64,000 nt of DNA. Source: Luzula sylvatica (taxonomy: Eukaryota > Streptophyta > Magnoliopsida > Poales > Juncaceae). Positions 45,291 to 57,226 of this stretch are shown one piece after another. A program made the position numbers and the translations under genes. The DNA lies in assembly GCA_946800325.1 (NCBI GenBank), contig OX326958.1, positions 25,646,914 through 25,710,913 of the forward strand, in the 5' to 3' direction. The stretch's first letter is position 1, and every line of letters begins with the position of its first letter. Below the pieces are notes generated by a model, which saw nothing but the letters and a program-made list of their open reading frames with translations, was not told the origin of the DNA and searched no databases.

Positions 45291-45619
45291 GCAAAGCCGT
45301 CAATCTTTATTTTAATTTTTTTTAAATTATAATATACTTTATTTGTTAATATAATACATTATAAATTATTTGAATAAATATATATTTTTTCCAATATTAG
45401 TATGTTTATATTGATTTTTCAATATCACATACCTTACTTAAATATTGTATATTGTTGTATATTCTTTGAAGATATCTTTTAGTAACACTATATCAACATT
45501 CTGAAAAAAACAAGTTTGGTTGTTACTTTCAAATTTTAATATCCCTTCAATCCATTATGTATCGGGGGCGGGACATAATCTCTTCTATCTTTTTTGGTAA
45601 TAAATAATAAATATATTAA

Positions 45620-45880
45620 GGGGAATTCTATCATACACCCTTTTACAAGGGTATTTTGGGTATTTTAACAATAAATTATATTTGTAAAATGGTGTATCAT
45701 AAAATTTATTTTTTATGGATATTTTTGTTTAAATGAACAACAAAAAATTCTAATTTAGTCAAACATTAATTAATAAATATATTTGAGATCTTATTTTAAA
45801 TATTCATAAATGAATAATTACTCCAAATATCCTTGAAAATTGGTGTATGATAAGGAAAATTGTGTAAGATAGAAGCCCCC
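45620..45880 (+). mobile_element. 261-bp Mutator-like MITE, copy 3
   Basis: Same element as 13055-13315 and 23870-24130, perfect 9-bp duplication ATATATTAA (45611-45619, 45881-45889). Confidence 0.95.
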
Positions 45881-45889
45881 ATATATTAA

Positions 45890-47705
45890 ATTATAAATTA
45901 TATTATGTGAGTAAATTGAAACAATTATATTATGTGATAAATAGTAATATGTGCTAAATTATATTAATTAGGTGGTAAATCGCCTTAATTAGATAGCGAG
46001 CTTATATTATTTATATATATTTTATTGTTTCATTATATGCACGATAAATCATATTTAGTTAAAAACAAAAATTATTGATCTTCAAACTCTCCAAAAATCG
46101 TAATGTTCATTTATCTTGACTTTTTGTGATATTGATTTTTTTTTTGGTGTTTGTTGTTTGTTGGGGCAGTTGCAAAAAATATGAAAATATTAGAGTTATT
46201 ATAGATTTAACACGTGTTTACCAATTTAGGCGTGAAACGGTGCTAAGAAATAAAATATTTGCATTTACATTATTTCAATTTTATTGTGAGATTATTTTTT
46301 TATGATTGTTTTGTATCGGGTCAATTTCAAAAATAAATAAATCAAAATTTAATTTATTAGAGTTATTATGGATTTAACACATGTTAAACAGTTTATTTGT
46401 GAAATGATGGAAAAGATCTTGGTTCATTAGCACATGTTAAATGATGAATTAATTCGGTCTAGTAAATTATTTTTCAAATTTATAAAATTAGAGCTAATTA
46501 AGAATAGAGTGTTGTAAACAAATTCATTAAAAATATTAAATATATAAATGATGTGTGAAATGATTATTTTTTCTCTCTCATCTCGTAAAGAGAAACGGTC
46601 GGATTTTTTTGGGCTCGGCTCGGCAACGAGAGCCGCAAGGGCTAGCTAGGGTTCTTCTTCTTTCTTTGTGATTGGAATCTGAGAAGTGAGAACGAAGGAA
46701 GAGATAACTCGATTTTTTTTTTAAATTATCGGATCCAGCTAAGCAAATCGGGTCCGCCTGAGAATTGGATTCGATTTGAAGAATCCGAACCAGACCGGTT
46801 TTTTGTTATTTTTAATGAACTATTTGAACTAATAACTATGTATTTAAACAATAATCAACACATACATATACATACATACTATCAACATTTTTGGATCCCT
46901 TTCAAAAACGAATCCCGAACCGAGACCTCGCGAGCCTGCCCATATGACCAGCCCTATACATAACCTTAATGATTATAAGTTGACTTAATAATTTTATTCT
47001 ATATTCAAATCCAATCAAGATAAATTTAATCTAAATTTAAGTTTATGTTATAATTATATAATATTAAAGATATATATTGATTTATATCAATTTTGGATAG
47101 AACCAGCTAGTTCTGGGTTCGAGGAACATTTCATTTCGCTCCTAAATTTCTAATCACAACTCATTTGCTGATTTCAACATCAATCATTCAATCAGTTCGG
47201 ACGTCGGCTTGGTTTCTACGAGCTTGACCCTTGTCAAGTGGATATTTTGGCTCTCCTTCCGTTCCAGTTCCTAATTCGGTTTCATTTTCGAACATGGGAA
47301 GTGATGTTTTTGCTCGTTGAGAACATGAATCTAGAGTCGTCGTCGTCGAGGCTCGACACAATCTTCTGTTTCATTCCCTTGCAAAGTTTGTGTGGCAACC
47401 GTTCATGTATAGAATTGCAATATCAATTTGATGGAATGTTCTGCCTACTTTCCAAAGTTATTATCATATTAATTCATATACATGCTTTCATTTTCGTTAC
47501 TGCTGTTTTAAAGGAATTGCTTGTACACAATTTGTTTTACCAATGAAATTGGTGTAAATTGGTGAATTAGTGAGAAAAAACAATGAAATCTTTTAAAATG
47601 TAAAAATATTTTCTTAATTTAATATAGACAAATGATTCTTTCTGCTAGTCATTTTTCTGACAGGTTTTTCTTTTCTTGAGTTTTTTTTTTTTTAAGTAAA
47701 ACCTA
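45890..47705. other. Intergenic, no gene recognised
   Basis: A GC-richer stretch at 46590-46960 looks like a gene leader or transposon end but holds no recognisable frame. A 102-codon frame at 47238-47546 shows no family signature and overlaps the repeat at 47415-47620. Confidence 0.5.
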
Positions 47706-47825
47706 ATCCGTGAACATTAATATTATTGGTTTTTATTTTATTTATGATACCAATGAGACTTGAACCCTTTGATTTTTGATATCTTGTGTTAAATATTTTA
47801 TCACTAAACCAATGAACCATTGGTT
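47706..47825 (-). mobile_element. tRNA-derived SINE
   Basis: The reverse complement has an A-box-like TTGGTTTAGTGATAAAA, the body TTAACACAAGATATC and a B-box GGGTTCAAGTCTCATTGGT, followed by an A-rich tail. It links the copies at 7978-8058 and 22096-22198 into one family. Confidence 0.7.
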
Positions 47826-47859
47826 CTTGAATTTTTTTTCCTTGTATACTTTTTCAATA

Positions 47860-49080
47860 TATGTTTATGAATTATAATACATGTTTTATTTTTGTGAATG
47901 TATGATATAACTTTAGTTGTATGATATGTTATTTTAAATGTGTAATATACATTTTGAAATACAATATATGTTTGGTTTATACATTTCGAAATATACGACA
48001 TATTTTTTTAAATCTATCAGATACCTTTTCTAAATGTGTAATTTCCGAAATATACATTTTTCAATACACGACGTACTTTTTATACGTATCATATAATTTT
48101 TTGAATGTATGATGTATTTTTTGAATTATATATTTTTTTAAATGTATACAATATAAAAAAAACAATATATTTTACATGACCATTATATTCTTCTGAATAG
48201 AAGAATAGAAGTATATACATTTTAACAACAATAAATATAGTTTTCGAATATTAATATTAATATCTATATTAATTTTTCAATATCGTATCATATATATCTC
48301 AGTTCCTGTGACAAACAAAACTACTCTGCAGATGAATAGTTGCACAATTTAATATATTTTTTTTGAAGGAGGAGGCGAAAAGCCTCTCTCTAATTTGCAT
48401 TAAAATATAAGGTTGTAATTACAAGGCACACCCATAATGGTAAACAGGGATAAGACTCCCTTGAGAGAAAACACTAAAAAAAGAAAGAAGAAAGAAGTCA
48501 CATAAGCCTTCTCTTGAATTAACTCTGGGAAATAAAGATCTAGCCCCGTAAAGAGCAGCCTTTTCGTGATTAGAGTGTCTCTCGAAAGCACCTACCAGTT
48601 AGCTAGCCGTCTCACTATCTCGTCTTGAATTATACCCGCGAGGATCGTTGTCGAGACCGCTTTGGAAGTAAAAATTCTTCGGTTCCTTTCTTTCCACAGA
48701 TTCCAAGCCGTTGCCATCCAAATTGTACTCCATTTGTTATTATGAGCCTTGTCGTCGTGTCTTTTTTTTGTTTTCGTTCCATAATTGAAGCACCACAATT
48801 TAATATATTGCAATATATAATTTCTTTTTACTGCTTGCAAAATCAGGGGATTTCGTTGTCCCATGTGGGATTTAAAATACTGTATAATTAAAAAGAAAAA
48901 ATATTCCATCAACAAATTAAAATACTGCATAACTGTAATAGAATTCATAGTTAGTCTTAACTTAAACTAAAATACTCCACTATACTATTTTTTTTTTTTT
49001 AATCATTCTTAACAGAGGCCACATTATTCAATTTGTTTAGACTCCCATCAGCAAATTTAGACCATTAATGGAACCATTCA

Positions 49081-49122
<42 letters not shown>

Positions 49123-49480
49123 ACATTAAAAATTAAAAAAATATTAATATAGATATTAATATTAAAAATATATATAATGACCATATAAAAAATATTAGAA
49201 TTTGAAAAAGTATATCACATATTTAAATATGTTATAACTCAAAAAATATATCGGAGTTAAAAATATAAATCACACATTAAAAATTTGTACAAAGTATCTA
49301 CAAAAATGTACATATAAAAAAGATATATCGTACATCATCTAGAAAAATATATTTCATAATATATAAATCATAAAAAGAATTGTATTTCAGAAAAAAAGTA
49401 TTTTAGTTAAAAAATATCTACATTAAAAACATACACGCACAATGAAAAAAAAATACTTGGATCTCGGCCCTTGGCCTTGG
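47860..49480. repeat. Large AT-rich inverted repeat around a LINE fragment
   Basis: The arms (about 47860-48280 and 49110-49480) are built of the same motifs in opposite orientation, such as ATTAATATCTATATTAATTTTT at 48250-48275 against its complement at 49135-49160, and TGTGTAATATACATTTT-like modules. Includes an (AT)n run at 49092-49120. Probably a foldback element; ends not defined. Confidence 0.5.
48359..48793 (-). mobile_element. 5'-truncated LINE fragment
   Basis: Perfect 16-bp duplication CACAATTTAATATATT (48343-48358, 48794-48809). The minus-strand frame encodes TIWMATAWNLWKERNRRIF, the conserved tail of LINE ORF2, and ends at a stop at 48592 followed by a 230-bp 3' untranslated region and CCTTC plus poly-A. 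Confidence 0.93.
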
Positions 49481-49687
49481 CCCAGATCAACGTTAATTTG
49501 CAAAGAAAACATACATGAAATTATGTTACTTTGCAGGGTTATATTCGCAAAAAAGGTATAAATATAAAATATGCTTTAGCTCTCGCCTTATCTCCTACTT
49601 TCGTTCACTCCTAAACCCCTCTCCCAAATCCGAACCCTCGTTTGCTAAATCCTGCAATTTTACTCCATTAACTGGAGTAATCTTCGC

Positions 49688-49697
49688 CTATATAAAT
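49688..49697 (+). promoter_or_regulatory. TATA box of TOC34
   Basis: CTATATAAAT, followed about 25-40 bases later by a pyrimidine patch (TTTTTTTTTTCTCTCTCTGG). This implies a leader of about 450 bases before the ATG at 50168, possibly with a leader intron. Confidence 0.5.
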
Positions 49698-50167
49698 TCT
49701 AAGGTTGGCCTCTTTTTTTTTTTCTCTCTCTGGAAATTTATTAGTGGGTAGGTAGACATGGCTGTCTTGTGTGTGGTGCTTGCTTCAAATTTGAGAAGAA
49801 ATTGATTTGGTTTTTTGAAGAAACGTGGAAATTGATTTGTTTGCAAATCGTGGCCAGAAGCATTTGAAGATTGGAGTACAAATTTCCGTTGATTTCTTTG
49901 TAGAAGATTAGGGGTTTTTATGCTCAAAACACCTTGTAAAATAAATTGTTGTTCCATTATTTTGGGTCGCCAGTACTTTCTGTTCTGAATGGAATTTAAG
50001 CAAAATTGAAATAAGGGGTACTTGCTTGTTACCAATACCAGTTTATACCTACCACCAATAGTACTTCCTTTCGAATCAGGAAAGAAATCAGTACCAGTTT
50101 TTGGTACCAGCTACGATCTTTTTATTATTTTTTGAATAATACATTCTTGTAATAAATAGGGATAAAA

Positions 50168-51602
50168 ATGGCAATGCCCTTAGCTCGTGAATGGGCAGGA
50201 ATTCAACAATTCCCTGTTGCTACTCAAGCCAAACTCCATGAATTATTGGGGAAATTAAAGGAAGAGGTAAAAATTTCATCCCTTTTACTTCACTATCAAA
50301 GGGTATTATTGGTATTGTTTTATTTAACTAACTCTTTAACGGCATTATTATCTCAGAATGTTAACACACTGACGATTCTAGTGATGGGAAAAGGAGGAGT
50401 CGGTAAATCCTCAACAGTCAATTCTCTTCTCGGCGAAAGAGTCGCGGTTGTCAGTGCCTTTCAGGTCCGAATATTGTTATAATTTGTTTATTTCTCGGGG
50501 GTAATTTTGTAAAAACGTATGAATTGGTTACAGTCTGAAGGATTGAGGCCCATAATGTGCTCACGAACTCGTGCCGGTTTCACGTTGAATATTATCGATA
50601 CACCTGGCATTGTTGAAGGTGGCTACATCAACGAACAAGCCCTCGACATTATTAAACGGTAGCTTTTTTTAACAAAATATTCTTACTATGTGATTTTATA
50701 TTTTTATTTTATTCATGATATTTACTTTCTTTTAATGGAGGTTTATGTTGAACAAGACAATAGACGTGCTATTATACGTGGAGAGACTAGATTCGTACCG
50801 AGTGGACAGTTTAGACGGGCAAGTGGTACGGGCCATAACCGACACGTTCGGAAAATCCATATGGTCTCGGTCCATGGTGGTCCTTACTCACGCTCAGTTA
50901 TCTCCGCCCGATAATCTGAGCTACGAAGATTTCGTCGCGAAACGTTCTGACGCCGTTTTGCGGTACACTCGTGCCGGTGCCGGTATTAAAAAGAAAGAAA
51001 TTGAGGTACCGCTTGGTCAAAAGGGGTATACATGATATTTTCTATGTTTTCGAAATAATGACTTAAATTAGTCTTGATATGATTTGAATCAGGCGTATCC
51101 TATACCGGTTGTACTGGTGGAGAATAGTGGTCGATGCAGAACCAACGATTCGGGGGAGAAGGTATTCATTTAATTCTTTCTCAATTTCAAAATTTCAATT
51201 GAGTTTATTATTTTTTGCGTACAAATTTATTAGGTTTTACCAGATGGGACCACGTGGATACCGAATTTGGTGAAGGAAATAGTGGACGTGGTTTCGAATG
51301 GGAGCAAGTCAATTGTGGTGGACCAGAAATTAATCGATGGGCCGAATCCTAATAATTGGGGCAAGGTCTACATTCCTCTCATCCTTGCTTTACAGGTATA
51401 TTTATTTTTTTAATAATAATAACACTAAATTCTAAAACCTCGATATAGGGTTTATGCTATTTTTGTTATTCACTGTTTGTTATTTTTTCAGTATTTTTTT
51501 GTGATAAAACCGATTAAAGGGAGCATAAACAAAGATCTGGAGGGCGAGAGAAAGCCGGCTTGGGAGCTTCGCGACTTGGGTCTTGCTAATCGTCAATTCT
51601 AA
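50168..51602 (+). CDS. TOC34: Toc34/Toc33 chloroplast import receptor GTPase
   Basis: Seven exons (50168-50266, 50357-50464, 50534-50658, 50741-51005, 51093-51161, 51234-51395, 51492-51602) give 312 residues, the usual size of Toc34. The protein sits in the outer chloroplast envelope and recognises preproteins in a GTP-dependent way together with Toc159. Visible landmarks: REWAGIQQFP at the N-terminus; P-loop GKGGVGKSS (44-52); DTPGIVEGGY (G3, 91 onward); YRVDSLD with Arg131 at the position of the dimer-interface arginine; THAQLSPPDNLSYE (G4-like); ENSGRC; and a C-terminal membrane anchor IPLILALQYFFVI followed by a short tail facing the intermembrane space. All junctions have GT-AG and conserve frame. 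No damage seen. Whether it is closer to Toc33 or Toc34 cannot be told within one eudicot gene; length favours Toc34. Confidence 0.96.
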
Positions 51603-52100
51603 GATTTGGTTTCTTTCAGAGAGTTTTATTTGCGTAAATGACCTTGAGAAGTGCTAAGTTTTAGCATTTGATTTGAGAATGTACTGTTTCTTTGTTCTTT
51701 TTTGGTTTATGAATCATGGTTTTCATGTTGACCTTTTGGAATTAGATATGTTTTTCTTTATTATTTCTATGAGGTTATTATAACTTTGTTTTCTTAATTT
51801 TTTTTCTTCACAAATTCATCTTTATATATCCATGATTGCTTAAGATAGTATCAGATAAATTAAGGTGTGGTTGTGTTTGTGGTTCTGATATACAAAAATT
51901 TATTGTCAGATAAATTAACTTGGCCATTTCTGAATATTTGTGGTTGGTTTTTATGACCCCATCTCCACACAAAAAACTCGACACTTCTCTTCTGAGAAAA
52001 CCTAAAAACCCACGCTTCTCTCTTTCGAAGGCGACCATGGCGATTCTGTCAATTATTGAGTGTTTGCAGAACTTTTTGCGACCGTGGCGATTTCGTCAAA
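51603..52100. other. TOC34 3' flank and intergenic
   Basis: TOC34 3' untranslated sequence to about 51800, then a leader-like stretch (CCCACGCTTCTCTCTTTCG) with three copies of GACCRTGGCGATT at 52033, 52080 and 52352 on both sides of the solo LTR. No frame recognised. Confidence 0.5.
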
Positions 52101-52335
52101 TGATAGAATATAAAATAATTTAATTATATAGAGATTAGATTGATTGTATTAAATCCTGATAAAATCTGATTACAATGTGTTTTATTTATAAGCCAACTAA
52201 TATAAGCTAGAGTAACAAACGACCCTTGATCACTAACGGTTCATTAATCATAACCGTAGGATCCAACTACCACACACTGAACAAGCCTTACAGAATTAAT
52301 GGGCCTTTAATCTAAATATTATTATTATGCTAACA
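52101..52335 (+). mobile_element. Solo LTR, 235 bp
   Basis: Starts TGATAGAATATAAAATAATT and ends TATTATGCTAACA (TG...CA), flanked by the perfect 5-bp duplication TCAAA (52096-52100, 52336-52340). The size and start are typical of copia-type or TRIM LTRs. Confidence 0.9.
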
Positions 52336-52804
52336 TCAAACCAATAACTCGACCATGGCGATTTCATCTTTGATTTTTGTCGCTCATGATATTTTTTCTT
52401 GTTCATGATTTTTGTTGTGAGTTTTAATTATGTCGCGAATTCAACTTTTGTTGCCTCTAAATTTATTTTAAATTTCTCAATTTTGTTCCCCTTTTTTTTA
52501 CAGTGGCAGATTTTTGTCAAATTTTGGTGTTTTCCTCTTTTTTACCTCTAATTATGTCACCAATTTGGTGTTTTCCCCCTTTTTTAGTTAGTCAAATTTT
52601 TGTTGTGAGTTTTAAATTTCTCAATATTCAAATTTCTCAATATTCGACTTTTCTCGATCAATTAAAACGGGAAGAGGATTACGTCAATTCAGCACGAAAG
52701 GTATCTTACTCTTTTCCCCCCTAATTTTTCGTTGATTATCTTCAAATTAATGTAATAATGCTTGTTTTGTTGATAATTGAGTGTGTTATTTTAACATTAT
52801 GCAG

Positions 52805-52925
52805 TTTGTGAGAAAGTTGAAAGCAAGGGAAGAACCACCTATAATGAGGTTGCGGATGGCGTGCTGGGTGAGCTGGTCGTGCCGGCGTCAGAACGGGAGG
52901 CTCTGAAATTAGAGGCGTCCAACCC
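52805..52925 (+). pseudogene. DP transcription-factor gene fragment
   Basis: After an AG acceptor (ATTATGCAG) the frame reads CEKVESKGRTTYNEVAD, matching the DNA-binding (winged helix) start of plant DP proteins, the E2F partners in cell-cycle control. The sequence then diverges (GVLGELVVPASEREA). Preceding and following DP exons were not found. A possible upstream exon end (LKREEDYVNSARK, 52662-52700, with a GT donor) is not DP-like. Probably a fragment carried by a transposon or a decayed duplicate. Confidence 0.6.
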
Positions 52926-54186
52926 CCCTTCAATCAAGCTCACTCAAATTGATCTGGAATGGGGGTGCACACACTCTCTGAACTCTGAAGGATGGGCTAG
53001 TCCACTCAAAGGTTTCACGAGAGAACACGAGTGAGTATTTACGGGGCTTTCATTTTAATTCTTAATAGGAGGCGATCTCCAAGTACTCCAGCCATTATAT
53101 ACCACGATCGACAAGAGAAAAGCCGATGCAAACTTTTTATTGTAATTTATTTTTGGTGTTTTCAGCCCCTTGTAATTTTTATCTGTGAATTTCCAGGATT
53201 TTAATTTTTTGTTCGGTATCTGTTAAATGTAATTTTGATGCGAAATATATGTGTTAATTGATGTAAACTTTGTTGCTAATTAATGTGTTCATGGATGTAA
53301 AATGTATTGTTATTTTATCAATTATTCGATGTAATTATATGTTAATTGCAATATTTAATAATTACAGAACAATCATAATTAAGTGAATATAACAGCCCAA
53401 TAATTAACAGCTAATAATTAACAAAAATCATAATTAATTGAATATAACAACCTAGTAATTAACAGTTAAAAAATTACAAAAATCACAATAACAATCATAA
53501 TTAAGTGAATATAATAGCCAAGTAATTAACAGTTAATAATTAACAAAACTCCTAACTAAAAAAATCCTAATTAACAAAAATCGTAATTAACAGTTCATAA
53601 TTAACAAAAATCTCCACAATATAATGGTCACATTATTTTCACTAAAATCGTACTAATCCGAAAATAATATCATAGCAGAATACTAATGCAAATTGCCGCA
53701 TCACCCTGAGATCCTGAGCCGTCTGATTAGGCTTCAAATTTTTGCTCCAGATCGCAAGCGTCCCTTTTTGCCTGCCCTCGGTGTTTGTACACCAGATATT
53801 TCCCCTTGCATGGTCCACCATAGACCGCGTCCACCCTACCACGCCATGTATAAGAAGGGCAGCAGTTTCTCTCTCCTCATTTTTTACATCTGCTCACATA
53901 AGGTATGCGCGACAAGAAAAGGGTGATTGCTAGGGTTTCCGCAGGTGACGCACGCGGTGATTCGTCGGGTTTGCGCGGTCGACGACGGCGATTTCTGGTT
54001 TTGCGCGACAAAGTACATTTTGCCAATCATAATTACGGGAAAAATCCCTTTGAAAATTTGAAATGATCATGAAAAAGATAATCACGATTCACATCCATTG
54101 ATACCTTTTTTACATACGTTTTGTACAGTTAATTCCAACAGAACTTTTCCTCACCATTCCAACTATACCAACGTGGCCTAATTTAA
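52926..54186. other. Intergenic, GC-richer patch
   Basis: Open frames at 53642-53933 lie in GC-richer DNA (53690-54000) with frames on both strands and no recognised family. A tandem array lies at 53371-53610. Confidence 0.5.
53371..53610. repeat. AT-rich tandem array
   Basis: Units starting AATCATAATTAAGTGAATAT at 53371, 53426 and 53493, each followed by TAATTAACAGTTAATAATTA; spacing 55 and 67 bp. Confidence 0.8.
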
Positions 54187-55801
54187 GGGGCAGTTTGGCA
54201 AACTGCATTAGTACAGTATAATTGGATTATAAGTTGGAGGAGAAAAAAATTCTGGAATTAATAATTTTATAGTTTGTTTGGATATCCAAATTATAAGATG
54301 ATGGAAAATATAATTCTTTGTTTGATTTATTGGAAATATTCAAGAATTTTGTTAATGACAATCTACATATAATGCTTAATTAAATTGATAAAAAATATGT
54401 AAGTATCTTTCTTAAATAATCAAATAACAATAAATGTATCTTAGCATTATTATTATAATATTATATTTTATCCAATTATAAGATTATTATAATGATATAT
54501 AATTTAATATTAATATTATTATAATATAATCATTATACATTATTACAATAATATATATCATATTACAATAATATATATAATATTGTATAATTATAATATA
54601 TTATTACAATAATATATTTAATAATATAATTATATTACAATATAATTATTATACTTTTCTAGAATAATATATACAATATTATGTTAATAGTATGAACATA
54701 ATAATTATAATACAATTATTTTATTATTACACTATAATTACTATAATATTATCAATTCATAATATAATTATGATATATTATTACTATAATATATATATAA
54801 TATTACAATAATATATAATAGAATATCATTATTATTATATGTATAATAATATATTAAGTATAATATAAGATAATCATAATATAATTATTATATATTATTA
54901 CAACAATGTTGCTATGTGAATATAATATTATGTTAATTATATGAATTTAATAATTGGAATATTGTTATTTTATTGTATTATATAATAATATATATAATTA
55001 TATAAGATATATAATATTTGTTCATATAATTAATATAATATTATACATTATTTGCTATAATATATAATATTATACAATAATAATAATAATTATTATTATT
55101 GTATATAATATTATAACATATAATATATTATTATAATATTAAATTAAATATATAGATATATTATAATTTTTATATAAGATAATTATTATAATATTATTTT
55201 GTTATAGTATAATAACAATTTTTATTAAATAATTATATTATTATATCAATAGAATATATTATTGTATGTAAATGTAATAATACTATTGCCATAATATATA
55301 TGAGAATATTAATTATATCGACAGAATATATTATTGTATGTAAATATTGAAAATAAAATATATAATATAATATTATTTATATCTATATAATATATTATCG
55401 TTATAATATAATTATTAAATATTAATTCAATAAATATATATAATATTATATTTATTTTATGCATATAATAATAATTATATATTATTACAATAATACATAT
55501 AATTCTATTTAATTATATGAATTTAATAATTATCATTTAATAAAAATTGTTATTATTTATTTTTCGTTATAGGAGAGAGATGGTCCAATCTAAAAATCAA
55601 AAGATTCAACATCCTAACTTTTTCATCAAATTAGGGCGCTAGCATTTTGAGGAATTATATTTTGATGGTATTACATACAAATAAAAGATTCCGGACTTTC
55701 CTGATTTCACTAATTTCATCGTCTAAACAAAAATATTAATTTTGATCGAAAAAAATTCCTATTCGTATTCCACCTCAAATTTCCACCATCCAAACAGGCC
55801 C
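54187..55801. mobile_element. Harbinger-like MITE with long AT core
   Basis: Ends GGGGCAGTTTGGCAAACTGC and (right, reversed) GGGCCTGTTTGGATGGTGG, flanked by TAA on both sides (54184-54186, 55802-55804), the 3-bp target of PIF/Harbinger elements. The interior from about 54420 to 55560 is almost pure A/T with recurring ATAATATAATTATTA blocks. No transposase. Confidence 0.75.
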
Positions 55802-55804
55802 TAA

Positions 55805-56482
55805 GTGGTCAAATTCAAGTGAAGTTACCGACAATCAAAAAGTTCAACACAATTTCCGTTTTCACGTGCCAATTTACATGTACACTTAATTATACCAATA
55901 TGGTCTAATTTAAGTGGTCAAAATCACAAATCAAAGTTAGTTAAACTGCAAATTTGCAATCAACAAAACAGAGATAACATAGTGAAATTGAATCAAAAGT
56001 TTTGTCAAATAATTATAATTATAATTAAGTCGAAGCATGTCAATACAAGTGGTCTAACGAGTAACATGTCAGTTCTGAGTTGGGAGTTTTTGCCACTCTG
56101 GCCTCCTTTCTGTTTTCTCTCTTCTCTTCTCTCACAGTGAACAGTTCACACTTCTCTCGAGTCTTTCAGTGTTAGTTATTGTTAGCTCTTTAATTTGAAT
56201 TTAGTTTGAGAACAAGTTCTCCAATTAGTTTAAGCAACTATTTGCTCTATTTTAAGCAAAACCAAACAAGCTGTCAAAAACATAGTCTAACAGCCTCCAT
56301 CCATCGCTTCGGCTTTCACTGGCTCGCACTATTTCACACCACCCTCAGTTCTTCTCTTCCTCATCTCAAACATAGTCTAACCGACTCCTCTTCCAATTCT
56401 TCTACTACAATCCCCTTGCCTCTCCTTATTTACATAATTATTCTTCACCCCATTTCTTCCGCTCACTCTCAGTCCTCCTCCA
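55805..56482 (+). other. Upstream region and leader of ZAT gene
   Basis: A pyrimidine-rich stretch (TTTTCTCTCTTCTCTTCTCT, 56113-56132) and a long CT-rich leader precede the ATG at 56483. No clear TATA box. Confidence 0.5.
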
Positions 56483-57097
56483 ATGGAAACTAAACAAGAC
56501 GTACTCGTCAGAAACATAGTGACGAAGGGCAAGCGCACGACAAGGCCAAGAACTATGATCAGCCGTCAGTCAACTCAAAGCACTCCCATCAAGGATACAA
56601 CGGCTTCTACGTCTGGCTCGGGCAATCGCGACTCTCTCACCGAGGATGACAAAGAAATGGTCAATTGTCTCATTTTGCTATCTCAGGGCCGAACTGAGAA
56701 TCCTCCGGTTCATCTGAATTATCAGTGCAAAACTTGCAACAAAAGGTTTAGATCTTTTCAAGCCCTTGGCGGTCACCGTGCGAGTCGTAAGAAGCTCAAG
56801 CTCTCTCCACCTGGCTCAGATGCTACTGGTCCCGTGATTTCTGTCCCGACTCCTGCAGTTAGCGGTACTGGTATAGTATCTACTGGTACGGCTTCAAAAA
56901 AGGTTAATAAGATTCATGAGTGTTCTATCTGTGGCGCGGAATTTAATTCTGGACAAGCGTTGGGAGGCCACATGAGGAGACATAGGCCATTAGTGGTTGC
57001 TCCTCCAGAGATTTTGGCTCCTAAAATCGTCAAAGACGAGAACACCATGATAGAATTGGACTTGAATTTGCCTGCTCCCTTTGATGAGCAAGAATAG
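56483..57097 (+). CDS. C2H2 zinc-finger repressor, ZAT type
   Basis: An intronless 204-residue protein of the plant C1-2i class (ZAT family), nuclear DNA-binding repressors in stress and development. It has a basic box KGKRTTRPR (15-23), an L-box-like [15 protein letters not shown] (55-69), two QALGGH fingers and an EAR repression motif LDLNLP (192-197). Finger 2 is complete (C147, C150, H163, H167). Finger 1 has C82, C85, H98 but Arg102 where the family has the second zinc-binding His (HRASR instead of HRASH). The frame stops at TAG 57095-57097, yet 42 further in-frame codons without a stop follow (GELVNGGGEAFPF...) to a TAG at 57224. Family members usually carry such a C-terminal tail, so the stop may be premature. 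The rest of the frame is clean. Confidence 0.9.
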   Translation: METKQDVLVRNIVTKGKRTTRPRTMISRQSTQSTPIKDTTASTSGSGNRDSLTEDDKEMVNCLILLSQGRTENPPVHLNYQCKTCNKRFRSFQALGGHRASRKKLKLSPPGSDATGPVISVPTPAVSGTGIVSTGTASKKVNKIHECSICGAEFNSGQALGGHMRRHRPLVVAPPEILAPKIVKDENTMIELDLNLPAPFDEQE

Positions 57098-57226
57098 GGA
57101 GAGCTCGTTAATGGTGGCGGTGAAGCTTTTCCATTCAAGATGGTGAATGGCACTGGCTCAGTTGGGCGACCTATTCAGATGATCTCTTTCACTCTAGCTA
57201 ATGAAGACAATCTCGGCCGTTATTAG

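Noticed and set aside
47238..47546. 102-codon frame
   Set aside because: No domain; its second half lies in a diverged repeat shared with 45060-45290.
53642..53933. Overlapping frames on both strands in GC-richer DNA
   Set aside because: No recognisable domain in any frame and no splice context; could be a decayed gene start but cannot be supported.
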